DNA of 64,000 nucleotides, from assembly GCF_009870125.1 (NCBI RefSeq), contig NC_046680.1, positions 11,656,001 to 11,720,000 of the forward strand. Reading direction: 5' to 3'. Source of the stretch: Drosophila pseudoobscura. Its lineage: Eukaryota > Arthropoda > Insecta > Diptera > Drosophilidae. Position numbers and translations under genes: made by a program. Each line of letters starts with the position of its first letter. Within the stretch, counting starts at the first letter, position 1. Below the pieces are notes generated by a model, which ran no database searches, had not been told where the DNA came from, and was given only the letters and a program-made list of their open reading frames with translations. Shown here piece by piece: positions 13,933-25,286 of the stretch.

Positions 13933-16584
13933 TCCGAGAACACCCTGACACCCCGACACCCCAGCCTCATCCCCATGCCAGCCCCGACCAGCCGCCCCTT
14001 GGATTACTATTGATTGCTTATGTCCCTTTTGCCATGTCCCTCGTGGCTCCCTCGTGGCTCCCTTTTGTATAGGGCATTTATAAGAAAACTGTCAGAGGAG
14101 GAGCGCTGACGGTCGTCAATGAGCATTTAGCTATGTTTTTTTCCCGATTATTTTGATAATTATTCTCAATTTATGGCAATTTCCCGCGTATCTGCATAAT
14201 GTTATTATCCTTAGTTGCTAGAACGAATTGTGAAACGATGAATGATAAGAAAAAGTAAAAGAAAAAGTAAAATGAAAAAAAAACGAGTAAACCATGAATT
14301 TTACCTGAATTCTAACGGATGTTCCTGGAAAATGTGAACACGAACAGCTGGACAAGAATCATTTCTTAGTGTTTCATTCTTTTGGCCTGTTGGTTGAGGA
14401 ATTAGTCGGACAAGCAATCCAATGAAGTGGAACATTGTTTGATTTGTAGAAAATGTCATATTACCACCTCCTCTACACTCCTGGAAGCACCCTTTAAGCA
14501 TTTTAATTGCTTGTGTTTGCCATTGGTTGAGTGCTGCGTCTCCAATGAGACGATGGTTTGATCTGCTCAATCCAGACATCATGCCATTCCACTCAACGGC
14601 ATTAGACATACCTCCAGTTCCCGGTCCAGCTCCTGTTCCTGCTCATCATACCCCCACATCACAGCCGGGACTAAGCTTAAGTGCACTGTCAGAAGCTCTG
14701 GAAAGCAGACACAAATAAATTCTATAAATTTTGAATGCATGTGACTCGAAACGAGTATGAGGGGAGCTCAGGTGCTGCCAGCCAGTCCCCGTCGCCCGAC
14801 AGCTCAATGGGCTGCTATGGAGCCATAGCGAAGCAGTTTATAGGGAGTTTATAGGGTACCCAGGAGAGCATAACTCGTGCATAAATCTCTCATAGTTGCT
14901 AATGTAAACCACAGCTGGCAGCTACTCCCAATCCGCCTCCCAGATGGCATCCGCCGCATGTTCGAACTTTTGCGAAAGAATACCAACTGAACGAACAAAA
15001 AGCACACAAGTTGCCTGGGAAATGAGTTGGTTAGCTCAGCTAACACACAGATAAACCCGGGAACAAATTTCCCTACAAGCCACTATAAGACACAGACCAA
15101 AGGTTCTATGTGTGATTCCGTCTCTCTGTCTGCATTTATCTGTCAACATTCCAGCTGTGCTGGCCTCGTGTCTCTGGTCTCCGGTCCTCATCGTTTCTAT
15201 TTTCCTCGTAACATCCTTTGTCTCTGTCGGCGCCTTCCGTTTCCCAGAGCTGTTGTATTTGGCTTACCAATCTGTCGGACTTCCACTGTGATGCTCACAG
15301 CAGATGAGCTGACCAGGTTGATTCAGGAATTCGCCAAATTCGTTGGAATGTTGCTATTCAGGCTTCTATCTATCCGATATAAACGTACCTTACTCTCACT
15401 GCTGCTGCTGGCCGTTGCAGTCCACTGCTCTGGATCGCAATTGTGTCCATTAAACATGCTCTGCTCTACAAATTTGATAAAGCCCATCTAGTCCGTAATT
15501 GCCCTTGGCAGTAACTGAAAGGAAAAACTCGTAGCACATACTGTTTAAACGTTAAAGAACACATCTATTTACATATTCTCCTACCATTTGTCCACTTCGG
15601 ATAATTAAAGCTGGGCCCAATTCCAAGGGCACTGCAAGTGTCAGCTGAGTCACAGGAAATGCCCTTTCGACATTCGACAATTTCCGATTACTCGGCCCCT
15701 GGCATCGACATACAAACATATACAATAGAAGTCGAACAACCACAAGTAAATTGGGAAAGAAAACGCCTTCGAACACATTTATTCTCCATTTATTGTATCG
15801 ATAAAAAGTAATTTTCACACAATGACCACAAATTTTTTCCGAGTATTGCACACGTAACAGATTAAAATTTGAATTGAATTGCTGGTGGACAAAACGAAGA
15901 AGTAAAGTCGATTGAATAAATTACCCTCCCCTCCTATTTGGTGCAGAAAAGTGTTTTGTTTTATTGTGAACAAATCCATAAAAACATTAAGTACAATTCG
16001 GTTGGTGCTTAGTGTGAGCATTTATGCAACAGGCATTTGATCTAGACTCAATTACAGCCAAAAACTATTGCTTTTTGGTTGGTATTTACCTAACCTGTGC
16101 TACGGATTCAACAGACATACCAAAGAATGGTATGTTCTCATTATGGAGGAGTAAGGTACAGACAGGACAGTTTCGTCAATGCCCCACTGGGTGGGACGAG
16201 TGTAAAGGTATCTAAGAGACTTGGGATCGGCCTTTGAGACCTTTTAAGTTACACAGCTATTGGTCTAGGAACAATGGTCGGCTGAGACTGAGATCGGGCA
16301 TTCTAGGTGAGAGTATATCTATGAAAATGTGGGCTCGAAAAATACACAACATTTAGCTCTAGACATGCAGATAAAACCCCCGCAAAATCACTTCAAATCG
16401 GTCGCTTCGCTCCAAGTGCCAGCATCAAAACGTGTTTCCAAAAATACCCGAAATCTTGGGGTTCCGGCTTGACAATAAAAACTCGTACAAATTCCTTACA
16501 TTTCTATCATAAGCGGCGGTTCCGTTCCGTTTCCATTCCATTCCCAATTATCCCAAACCCTTCAATGTGACTCACGGATGTCCC
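13933..16584. other. Region between the SDR gene and the Drep3-like gene
   Basis: Contains the 3' UTR of the SDR gene. The first clear AATAAA on the plus strand is near 14714, so the UTR may be about 0.8 kb. The two genes converge here. Apart from the coding-like block at 14301-14718, the open frames (such as 15027-15491) look random. Confidence 0.5.
14301..14609 (-). CDS. Unassigned 102-codon open frame, possibly an exon
   Basis: A minus-strand frame starts at ATG 14609 and stays open to a stop at 14301. In-frame Gly-rich codons precede the ATG as far as 14642. Just before the stop there is a good donor (TTCAG|GTAAAA at 14305/14304), so it could be an exon rather than a complete gene. Its codons end mostly in A or T, unlike neighbouring genes. 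I recognise no family. The opposite strand is also open (14443-14718), so coding status is uncertain and the direction could be wrong. Confidence 0.3.
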   Translation of the reverse strand: MSNAVEWNGMMSGLSRSNHRLIGDAALNQWQTQAIKMLKGCFQECRGGGNMTFSTNQTMFHFIGLLVRLIPQPTGQKNETLRNDSCPAVRVHIFQEHPLEFR

Positions 16585-19500
16585 CTAGCAGGACAGCTCC
16601 GTGGATCGTCGTGCCGTCTCGCTCTGCGCACAGTATTCGCTGTCCTTTGGTTCCCGTCCTGTAATGTCCACCAGCGAATTGGGATCCATGTTGGAGAGCT
16701 TGTCCAAATAGTCATCATTGACGAAGTTCTGCTGCAGCTTGCCCACCAATTTCCGTAGGCGTTGGGCATCCAATGAGGGTCGCCGCAGATTGGCATTATA
16801 ATCGCTCGGCTGCGGGGCAGGACATTGGAAGAGGGCGGTAGAAGAGGTGAGAGGGGAGAGGGAAAAGGTGTTAGGTCTAACTCACATCTCGCCACTGCTC
16901 TCCCGGAAAGACTGCAATCAGCTCGGCATTTGGCTCCAAGGTGCTGAAGTACTCCTCGTCATCCACTTCGGTGCCATCGCAGTCCAGGTGTATCGCCGGT
17001 TCAGCGCGCTGGAACTTTTCTGCCACCTTCAGGCGCATCTCCGCGAGTGTTGTTGCCACCACAGCCTTGCGTATGTTGCGTGTGATGTCCTTGATCTGCA
17101 GGTTAAAGCAATTTAGTGGATATATTTTCCCAAAAACAGTGCCAAATAACAAAAGAACATAGCATTTAAAATTGCTCAGTTGCTCCCATTAAAATTTATA
17201 GCGTATGTCCCCCGAAAGAAAGCCCCACAACGGCCCCAGAAATTGTTGGCTTTAACTCACAAAAGCCGCCAGCGGCATACGTGTACGTATCTCTCCCCTT
17301 AAGTTCTCAATACAAACAATAAAAACCAATGAAGCGGCTGTGATAAGGAGACAAAACATGAGGGTAATGGAGATGTATTGTGTAAGTATTGTTGATGGAG
17401 ATGCCGGAGGCAGGCAGAGGCAGCCAATCAATTTATTATTTGCCAGCGCAACAAAGCACCCCAACAATGGCAAGGTCGAGGCCAGGTAACCGATTATATT
17501 TTCATTCCTTGCACTCGTCTGTCTTTTTTTTCGGGCCTAAGAAATTGCTACTGAAATATTTAAAGCCTAGTGCTTAAAGTAAAAGCCTGGAATGGATGGA
17601 TGGATGGAAGGGTCAAGCAAAAGAACAACGAAGTCAGAAACAGAAGCAGAAACAAAAAAAAATGGCACAAACGAGCCCAGAGCAATCAAAAAGGAGCAAA
17701 CGCCCCGCTCCAAAGGGTCGGGAATAGGCTGGGCCGGGACAATCGCCAAAGGATTTCCGCTCACTATGATGGATTTGCAGGTGTCGACTGCTGACAGCCG
17801 ACTGTCAGGCGGTTTGCGGCCACTTAATCGTAGTGCTCAGACCGAGACCCAGTGCCATCTCTATTCTCCGACTTCCTAATCGATGGCACTCTGACTCTGA
17901 CGACTCCCCGACGACTGGCATCAATCAATTCGCCAGCCACTTAGTCTCGTAAACCAATTATTCGATGCTTAGAGGACCCATCAAATGACCAACCACATCT
18001 CGGGTCTGGCCAAAGTCTCGACGGCTCGACGTCTGCTCGTCTGGATGTCTGATGCTTCGACGACAATGAAAATGTATCATGCCTTTCACGCGAATTCGAA
18101 TGGATGCCAGTCACGGCGGGGGTTAAGTGGGATCGCACTTATATTACGTGGATATTTTCAACTGGTTTGTGGGTTTGTGGACTGGACAAGGGAGTTTCCC
18201 TTGAATCCATTATGTGGGTATGGCACAGTACGTGTATTCAATCAGCTGTCTGCCTTTCCAAAGGGCAAGGGTAAGTCCGGGCCATATGCCAATGGCCTGG
18301 GGTTTTGTTTGCACTTTATACGTCTTTCGAATTGGCTTTTCTGAATGCCAGCCCACACCTATTCTCCTTTCGAGGCTGTTGCCTCATTATAACTTGGGCT
18401 TCTGCTGTTTCTCGGTCTCTTAGCTGATGGAAACAATTTTTTTTCCGATTGGTTGAGTTGGAGTTGGCTCCGGGCTGGCAACGAACCCTGAATTTTGGAA
18501 AACCCCTTGCCCAAATTCCTTTCAACATTGTGCAGGAGTATTGTCGCAATCAACTCAGTGGCCCTGCCCTGCTGAGTGGTTTCATCAACCAGATCAACAC
18601 GATTGTTCCACTCGGTGTTCCGATCTATCGGGGCTCGGCTCTAATGAGAGCAGTCATGAGTACACAGGTGAGCCGTGAGCCGGGCAGGGCCAATATGTAC
18701 CTCCGTGCGGTTGGGTCTGCGTTGGTACTCGCATTTCTGTTTGCCTGCCACTGTCAATATTGTCCCTGTAAATTTGTAGTTTGTATAGCAGGAGCAGCGG
18801 CCAGGCCAAAGCATTACACGGGCAATGGGCAGAGATGCCCATGCCAATGAAGGCATGAATTCAACATGAGGACCACGAGAGACACAAGAGGAGGAGGCAA
18901 CTTTTATGTGAGACTGTGTCTGTTTCTGTTCCTATGTCGGAGTGTTTGCAGTCTGGACTCTGTAGTGCTTACAGACCATGCAAATTGGGGACAATTAGAG
19001 GTTCTAAAGTGACACAAGCCGATAGAGAGAAGAGGGTACCGCAATGGAAAGTTATGGTACTTCGCAGGAAATTTTCCTCCTTCATTTTCTATGCTTCCCA
19101 TTGTCTCGCGTCACCTCTCATGCTGTCCATTGTCGCTCTAATTTCCCATGATTGGCATCAAAGTGGTAATGGGAGCTACATATGTAAATCATTGACTAGT
19201 ATTTCTTCCCCGTTCTATGTCCACAGATCTGTGGCAGGGCGGGGCGGGTTGAGAGGCAATTTACATGCTTGTCGTCACATTTACGAGCTCACTCGTATTA
19301 ATAACAGGGACATCTCTTCAAGGGGCCGACCATCGGGGGAGTGGTTAAGTTGCACGCCTGCCCGGACATGAATAATGTTCGCATATTTGTTTTAATGGGC
19401 AACGTTGCGTATACGCATTGTGCGGGCGAGGCTTCTCCCTTGACGTCTTCTTTTCCAAATGCCGTTCTCTGTTCTATGTTCTCTGTTTTCTGTTTTCTGT

Positions 19501-21526
19501 TGGCTGCTGTCTTGTTCTCTGATGTTATTCATCGTTTATGTGGCCCCGTCCATGGGTAATTTAATTCCGGCCATGACGCGGCTGCTTTTCCTTCCTTTTT
19601 CCGCTTTTAAGCTCATTTGGAAGGTGTCTGTGTGGGTGTGTGGCTGTGCACTCTGTAGCACGGGACTTTTGTTGAATCCAATTGGATGTGGACTGCAACA
19701 CGGAAATCGCATTTGCGACTCAGGAACTGTGCCTGGAGCGAATGCCGACAGGACATGGTGGGAAAATGTCAGTCCCTCAGGAATCATCCGTGCAATTCAG
19801 TGAACTTTTAACTGAGCGATGCCTCGCAATTTCTGTGATCAAATTCGCAGAATCATTGATTGATTTCACACGAAATGATATGTGTTGTTCTAGCAAGTAG
19901 CAAGTGTTTTGCTCCAGCAGAGTACAATTGATGTCAGATTTCCCCATAAATTCAACGAAGCGTAAGTAATCCTATAATCTCATTAATTCCTACATATATG
20001 TACTTTCCCATGCAGTTCCATTGAATCTACCAGCGAGTAGATTGCATATTCCATCAATTCCATTCTCTCAAAGCTATACAATTTTGATGAGCACCATCCC
20101 CACACACACGGACTGCTTTGAAAGGTGAGTGATGGAAGAGGAGACCGAGGTGGGGTTAATTAATTAGCTAAAATACGCATGAATTACACATTTGTTTACC
20201 ATCCGTCATCCCTTTGCCCTCCATCCTCTGCGTGCCACTAATAAATTGCCCAACATTCGGGCACTGGCAAGCTGTCAATTAATTGCTATATCTTTCTGCT
20301 GCTGCTGTCTGTCTCCGTGGGCGTGGCTGTGGGCAGAGCTTATCATCTATGCAGTGCGCCCGATGCTGATCTTTTGGCCATCTCGTATTGTTGTGGCGGC
20401 AGTCTCTTTAATGGCTTTGGCACACACTTAATCGATTAGGCCAGAGCTCCTTGAGAGGAGCAGTTCTTGGCCCAGCCCGAAGATGCGGGGCCAAGTGCCA
20501 GATGGCTCGTTATCGTCTCACGGACGGCTGTAGACGAGACGGCTTATTGGATGGCCGGTCGATTGCAGGAGGGGGTTGCCATACAATCTGGTTCAATTCA
20601 TATTGGCGCCCGCATGCTTCTCCCGCTGCTGATTTTGCTATTTTATCTAGCTGAACGAACAGTTTCAAAATTTTAATTAATTTTCAATTCTTGGCCATCC
20701 ACGAAATTGGCATCCTTTTGCCCAGTTTGTGGTGAACTTATATTATTCGTATAGCCATGAAAAACGAAATAATAAATAAAGAATACAAACAATAAAAAGA
20801 AAAAGAATAATAGTGAAAATTCTCTATACTCTATATACTATACACACAAGTCTCTTTTTCGGGCTGGGAATTAGTGTTTTTTCCGCTTCAGCCCTGCGTC
20901 GGCCAAAAAACTTGAAAAGTTAACCAAACGCTTCAGCGGCGGCGGCAATAGAAGCACCAATGTCGATGCCCCTCCACGTGGATGGCTCTCAAGTGTTCCG
21001 GCCAGCTTTTTTCGAGCAATGCTGCTGATGCTGGTGATGGACTGACTCTTCACAACTTTTGCACCAGCAACGGCGCGGGGCACGGCCATAATCACTGAAC
21101 GGAATTCTGGCCCAGCGAGCATAAAGCTCATGAAGGGCCTAGCGCGCATAAAGGCTATGGCTATACGGTACCCACCTTGAAGGGTTTGCTGTTGTCCAGT
21201 TGGGCGAAATCCTCCTCGGACATGGTGGGCGGCGGTGTGGGCGTGCTGCTGTGGGGCGAGAGGGCCAGCTCCAGTGTGATGCTGTCCGTGGCATCATCCG
21301 CCTCGGCATCCACTTCAATGTCATCGCCATCCGCATCCAGCTCTGCGGTCCGTGTCAATGTTCGTTGTCTGGATGGTGGGGCAGATCCAGATACAGATCC
21401 AGCGCCTGCGAGTGCTCCTGGTCCCTTTGTAGTTTCTATTCCTGTTCCCTCTGCTCCTTGGGATTCCATTCCAGTGTCTGCATCTGCCATTCCGGTGGCA
21501 ATTTTACCATCTGCCGCTGCATTCAT
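16585..21526 (-). CDS. Drep3: CIDE-N domain protein, Drep3-like, 261 aa
   Basis: Coding exons on the minus strand: 21526-21176, 17095-16886, 16809-16585. Both introns are phase 0. Exon 1 ends in ...DNSKPFK and exon 2 continues IKDITRNIRK, rebuilding the start of a CIDE-N domain (CAD/ICAD/CIDE protein-protein interaction domain). Exon 2 carries its hallmark DGTEVDDEEYF and the AVFPGEQW end. Exon 3 holds the conserved SNMDPNSLVDITG block and stops about 25 residues later, so the rest of the C-terminal domain found in the Drep2-like paralogue is missing. The first about 101 residues are acidic, Ser/Ala-rich and low-complexity. A second ATG at 21223 would give a 16-residue leader like that of the paralogue. 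DREP proteins relate to the apoptotic nuclease DFF40/DFF45 system. Assignment to Drep3 rather than another Drep rests on the tandem arrangement. Confidence 0.85.
17096..21175 (-). other. Intron 1 of the Drep3-like gene
   Basis: A 4.1 kb intron with donor GTGGGT and acceptor TGCAG. Open frames inside, including 20871-21149 just after the donor, have no recognisable domain. No RNA gene or transposon was recognised. Confidence 0.7.
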
Positions 21527-24500
21527 TTCTGTCCTATCTTTTTTCTCTCCGAACTTTTCGAGTCTACAACACCACCAAAGGATTTATGACAAGCAAACAA
21601 AATTTGAGCATTAATTGAAATATCTAGTTCGCTGGGAATCCGGTAATGGATCCTACGAGTTTGAAACAGTTAGGAACACTTTCCCCTGGGAAACGGCTAC
21701 AGGAAAAACCCATCATTTCTCATAGCTGGATAAATGTTTACAAAATGCTTTTACGAACTTTTGCCATCAGTGAACTTTTCCCTTGGGAAAATGTACTAAA
21801 TGTTTTCAATGTTCAGCTACTTTTGGCTTTAGAAGAAATGCTTAAATGTTTTCACATATTATGATTATTAAACTTATTTTTTTTTAATTAAACACTTTAT
21901 TTGTGTAGTGTTTTTCCAATGGATTTGTGTTTACCTTCTAATTAATTTTGCACCGGGGAACTGTTCACATTGTTTTTAAAAACATTTTTCACCAATTTGT
22001 TGCCGATTAAATACGCTACGCGAGACACCGCCGGAGTTCCGCTGCTTCTCAACAGCCAAGTGCAACAAAAGCCGGTCGAGCTTCGAATAATTTGCCAGAC
22101 ATCCGACCGCCCTGTATTTAAACAAGTCAGGACATCGCTCGGCAATAGCCTCGGCCTTTGCAAACACAGCCAGCACCCGCCAAGCAAAGTCAGAGGGAAA
22201 AACCAGGAAAACCCAACAAAGAAAAGCCAACTCGGAGCTTTCGCAAAGAGAGCGCCAGAGCGCTAACAGAGGCCTGTTATGGTGCTGTTAGGCTAGGGGC
22301 TGAATGGGCGTGACTGGGACGCAGACACCCATCAAATGTCTGGCCAGGACAGGACTCTGTGGGACTCTATGGGACTCTATGACCTGTGAATGGAACAAAG
22401 ATTCTCGGAGCAGGTGCCACAGCCAAGCAAATAGTTGCACTTGGGCCAACAACACCCGCATATAGAGGAGAATGTATGTATGTACATAAAGGCAGTAAAT
22501 ATAAATAATTTAGCCCGAACTTTTCGAGGCGTAAGGGCAAAGTTTGCAAACGCAATAAAATAAAGTTGGCAGTTTCGGGGCCAAAACTCCTATAAATGCA
22601 AAGGGTCTGAAGACCGAAAAATGTCACTTTCCGGCATAATGAGATGGGGCGATGCCGAAGCCGAAGCCGAAGCCGATGCCCTTTCGCTGGCTGCATAATT
22701 AAGCCATGGAGCGAGATCGTGGTAAAAGTTTAAGCACAAAGCTGCTTTGGTTGAGGTTAAGAGACAAAGGAACCGATTTATTAGACCCCCATCTGTCGAT
22801 GTCATGGTGCAAATGCATTCTTTTGACCTGATATCAAATTCATTTTCAAAAGCCAGAGCCAAAAGCGGAGCTTTAAAGTTTAAACACGATGTGGGTACGA
22901 AATGTATTACTGAGTTGAGCTTACAATGCCGAAATATTGCGTATACGGCATGTATGCGGCGGCTGAAGTAATTGCCAATCTGTCAACGCAGTGCGGACAT
23001 CCTGTAGCTCTGACGGATATGGGCACGTGATCATTGCCAGAGTCACGTCATGCAGGAATCGCTAGTAATTCGCGTACCTCGCTCATTGATTGTTCGCTAT
23101 CCCGCGGCGAGTCCTTGGAAAACGCACATTCTTCGCCTAAAAGCAGGCAACACTCTGTGCATATTTTAGCTGACTGACCGACCGCATCGCATCAGCGAAT
23201 GTCGGTTGCCATTTTGCACATTCGTCTGCTGGTTCGCCCTTCAGGCAATAATTTCCGCCTCCATTTCCCCTTTCGGGTGGCCGTCACATAATTTATGTGC
23301 CTCGGTCCGCTAATTGTGCATTGGGCCGTGGCGCGAACAACTTTTCGCATATGCAGCGAGAACCGACATCAATTTAAATGCATGGACCCCTCCCGACCAG
23401 ACGGTGGAACAAATTGAAATTTATGCGTCGCGTCAGCCAGGTGGGTCGCCGAGGAAGTGGTGATGGTTGGCCTGCCGAAAGCCCCTTCATCATCGACCGC
23501 CGCTCTTAATTGCATTCCATGACCTTCTTTCTGCCATTGTCCTCGTCTGCAGTCTTCAGTCTGACAGCCATTGGGCAGTTAGATTAATTAACTCACATGT
23601 CGTCACGGCATGAGGAGCAACATCAGCCGCAGCAGCAGGAAGTGCCTCCAAAAAGGTCACACTCAACGCATGTGGCAATGATTAATTGTCCTGCCGCAAG
23701 GTCTCGGTCTGGGCCTGGTCCTGATCCGCTGCAGGCTCAACCTTTGATATTCGAAATGGGTTTGGCTTGTTGCACTTTAAATACCCTTGCAGGCGGTACG
23801 AGTATTATGATTGGACCAAATGTTTGTTACGCCCAGAAGAACCCGTTAACAGACTTGTCCTCCTGTTTTCCTGTTTCATATGCAAGCTTGTCTCTCAGCT
23901 CGAAAACCATCCGAATGGAACTTCTTTCCGGAATAGGTAAACTATTTTGTCTGATTTGAAGTCGGGGCCATACATATAGGGTTCAAAAATGTCTGTACTT
24001 TCAATCAGTAGCACAAATACTCAATGTAAGATCACCAAATAAGAAGAAAAATCTATTTTTAAATACAAATGAATTGAAATTAAATAGAATTTACTTCGAT
24101 AGACACAATGAATATGAAAACGTGTAAATTAAATGCGAAATATATTTATTTGAATTTTAAAATGTAACTGAAAACTTTTTATTTACAATTTCCACTCTTG
24201 GCAAACATCTTTGGTATTCATTTTTAAATGTAAATATATACATACAGCGCCGCTCAACTGAATATATATTGTGTAATGTAATTTCCCACAGTATTGGAAG
24301 GCGGATGGTAGCGATCGGTAACTGCGGCATTAAAGGCTCTCAAATGTTAGATACCCGCCATTCGATTCTCTCTCCTTCCTGCTGGTCGCTGCTTGCTTTT
24401 TGTTTTTGTTGGACTTGTCAGAGCGGCACGCGAGGATTCAGTCGGCTTGGCATCCGAATGTGTAAATGCCAAATATTTGCTCCTGTGCCTGCTCTTGCCC

Positions 24501-25022
24501 CCTGCGCTGTTCGGGCATTTGCCATTCTAAATGAACAGCAACGGAAAAAGAGCAAAAAAATCGGAATTTCAATATGGGAAAACATGCTGGAAAAATTGCA
24601 AACATTTTAATTTAATTAAAATATACGGGTCTACTATATGAGCAAGCCCGACAGTTGGTTTTTGCCAGCCTTTTGTGTGTACTCGAATGTGTAACATGCA
24701 ATTAAAATTAATGGTACACGTAATTGATTTGTATTTTGGCAAAGCGTGTGGGCTGCTCTTTTTTTGCGTACATCGAAATGCATTTACGCTTAATTCGCTT
24801 ACGGCTTAAATGCAGAGGACAGGCCATCAGGTAAACAGGCCAAATACGGCTCTATAAGGTAGATAAAGCGCAAAAATATACCCCCCATAAAGAGTGATAG
24901 AAACAAAAACTTGAATGGTGCTTGCTTCTCCTGGAAATACTCGTATAATCCCAATAAGGGTAGAATCACACAGCAGATAAAGCGTGAATACCCTATACTA
25001 TACTCAATTCTCGCGATTATAG
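21527..25022. other. Intergenic DNA upstream of the Drep3-like gene
   Basis: Presumably contains the 5' UTR and promoter of the Drep3-like gene near 21530-21700. No other gene is supported. The stretch holds short AT-rich runs and scattered random open frames. Confidence 0.5.
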
Positions 25023-25286
25023 CTAATGCTTGAACAAGCATATCATTGTGCAGTCGAGGGTCCGCTCATACTGGGGGCACTCTTTCGGCGGGTCGACGCT
25101 GCTGATGTTGCTTGCCTTGAGGCACCCCGCAAGGCACGAACTTGTCTCCAGCTTGGCCACGGAGGCGGTGACGGAAACCTCTTCCGTCGATGGGGCCACG
25201 GAGGCCTCTCCTTTCGAGGTGGGCGCCAGCATCAGCATCAGAGTCGCCAGCAATTGCATTAGGATAAACAAAACGGATAATTTCAT
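25023..25286 (-). CDS. Small secreted cysteine-containing protein, 87 aa
   Basis: The frame starts at ATG 25286 (context CAAATATGAAA) and ends at a TAG. The N-terminus MKLSVLFILMQLLATLMLML is a textbook signal peptide. The mature part of about 60-65 residues has a Ser/Thr/Val-rich stretch, then five cysteines spaced C-x3-C ... C-x8-C-x3-C, and ends CLFKH. Codons after the signal peptide end mostly in G or C, as in real fly genes. The gene is intronless and stands alone between the two Drep genes. I do not recognise the family. An extracellular peptide such as a seminal-fluid or haemolymph protein is only a guess. Confidence 0.65.
   Translation of the reverse strand: MKLSVLFILMQLLATLMLMLAPTSKGEASVAPSTEEVSVTASVAKLETSSCLAGCLKASNISSVDPPKECPQYERTLDCTMICLFKH

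Noticed and set aside
15027-15491. 154-codon plus-strand frame
   Set aside because: Random-looking composition and no conserved motif. Hydrophobic runs come from CT-rich DNA.
20871-21149. 92-codon minus-strand frame just inside intron 1 of the Drep3-like gene
   Set aside because: Not in frame with exon 1 and has no acceptor or domain. It could be an alternative exon but nothing supports it.
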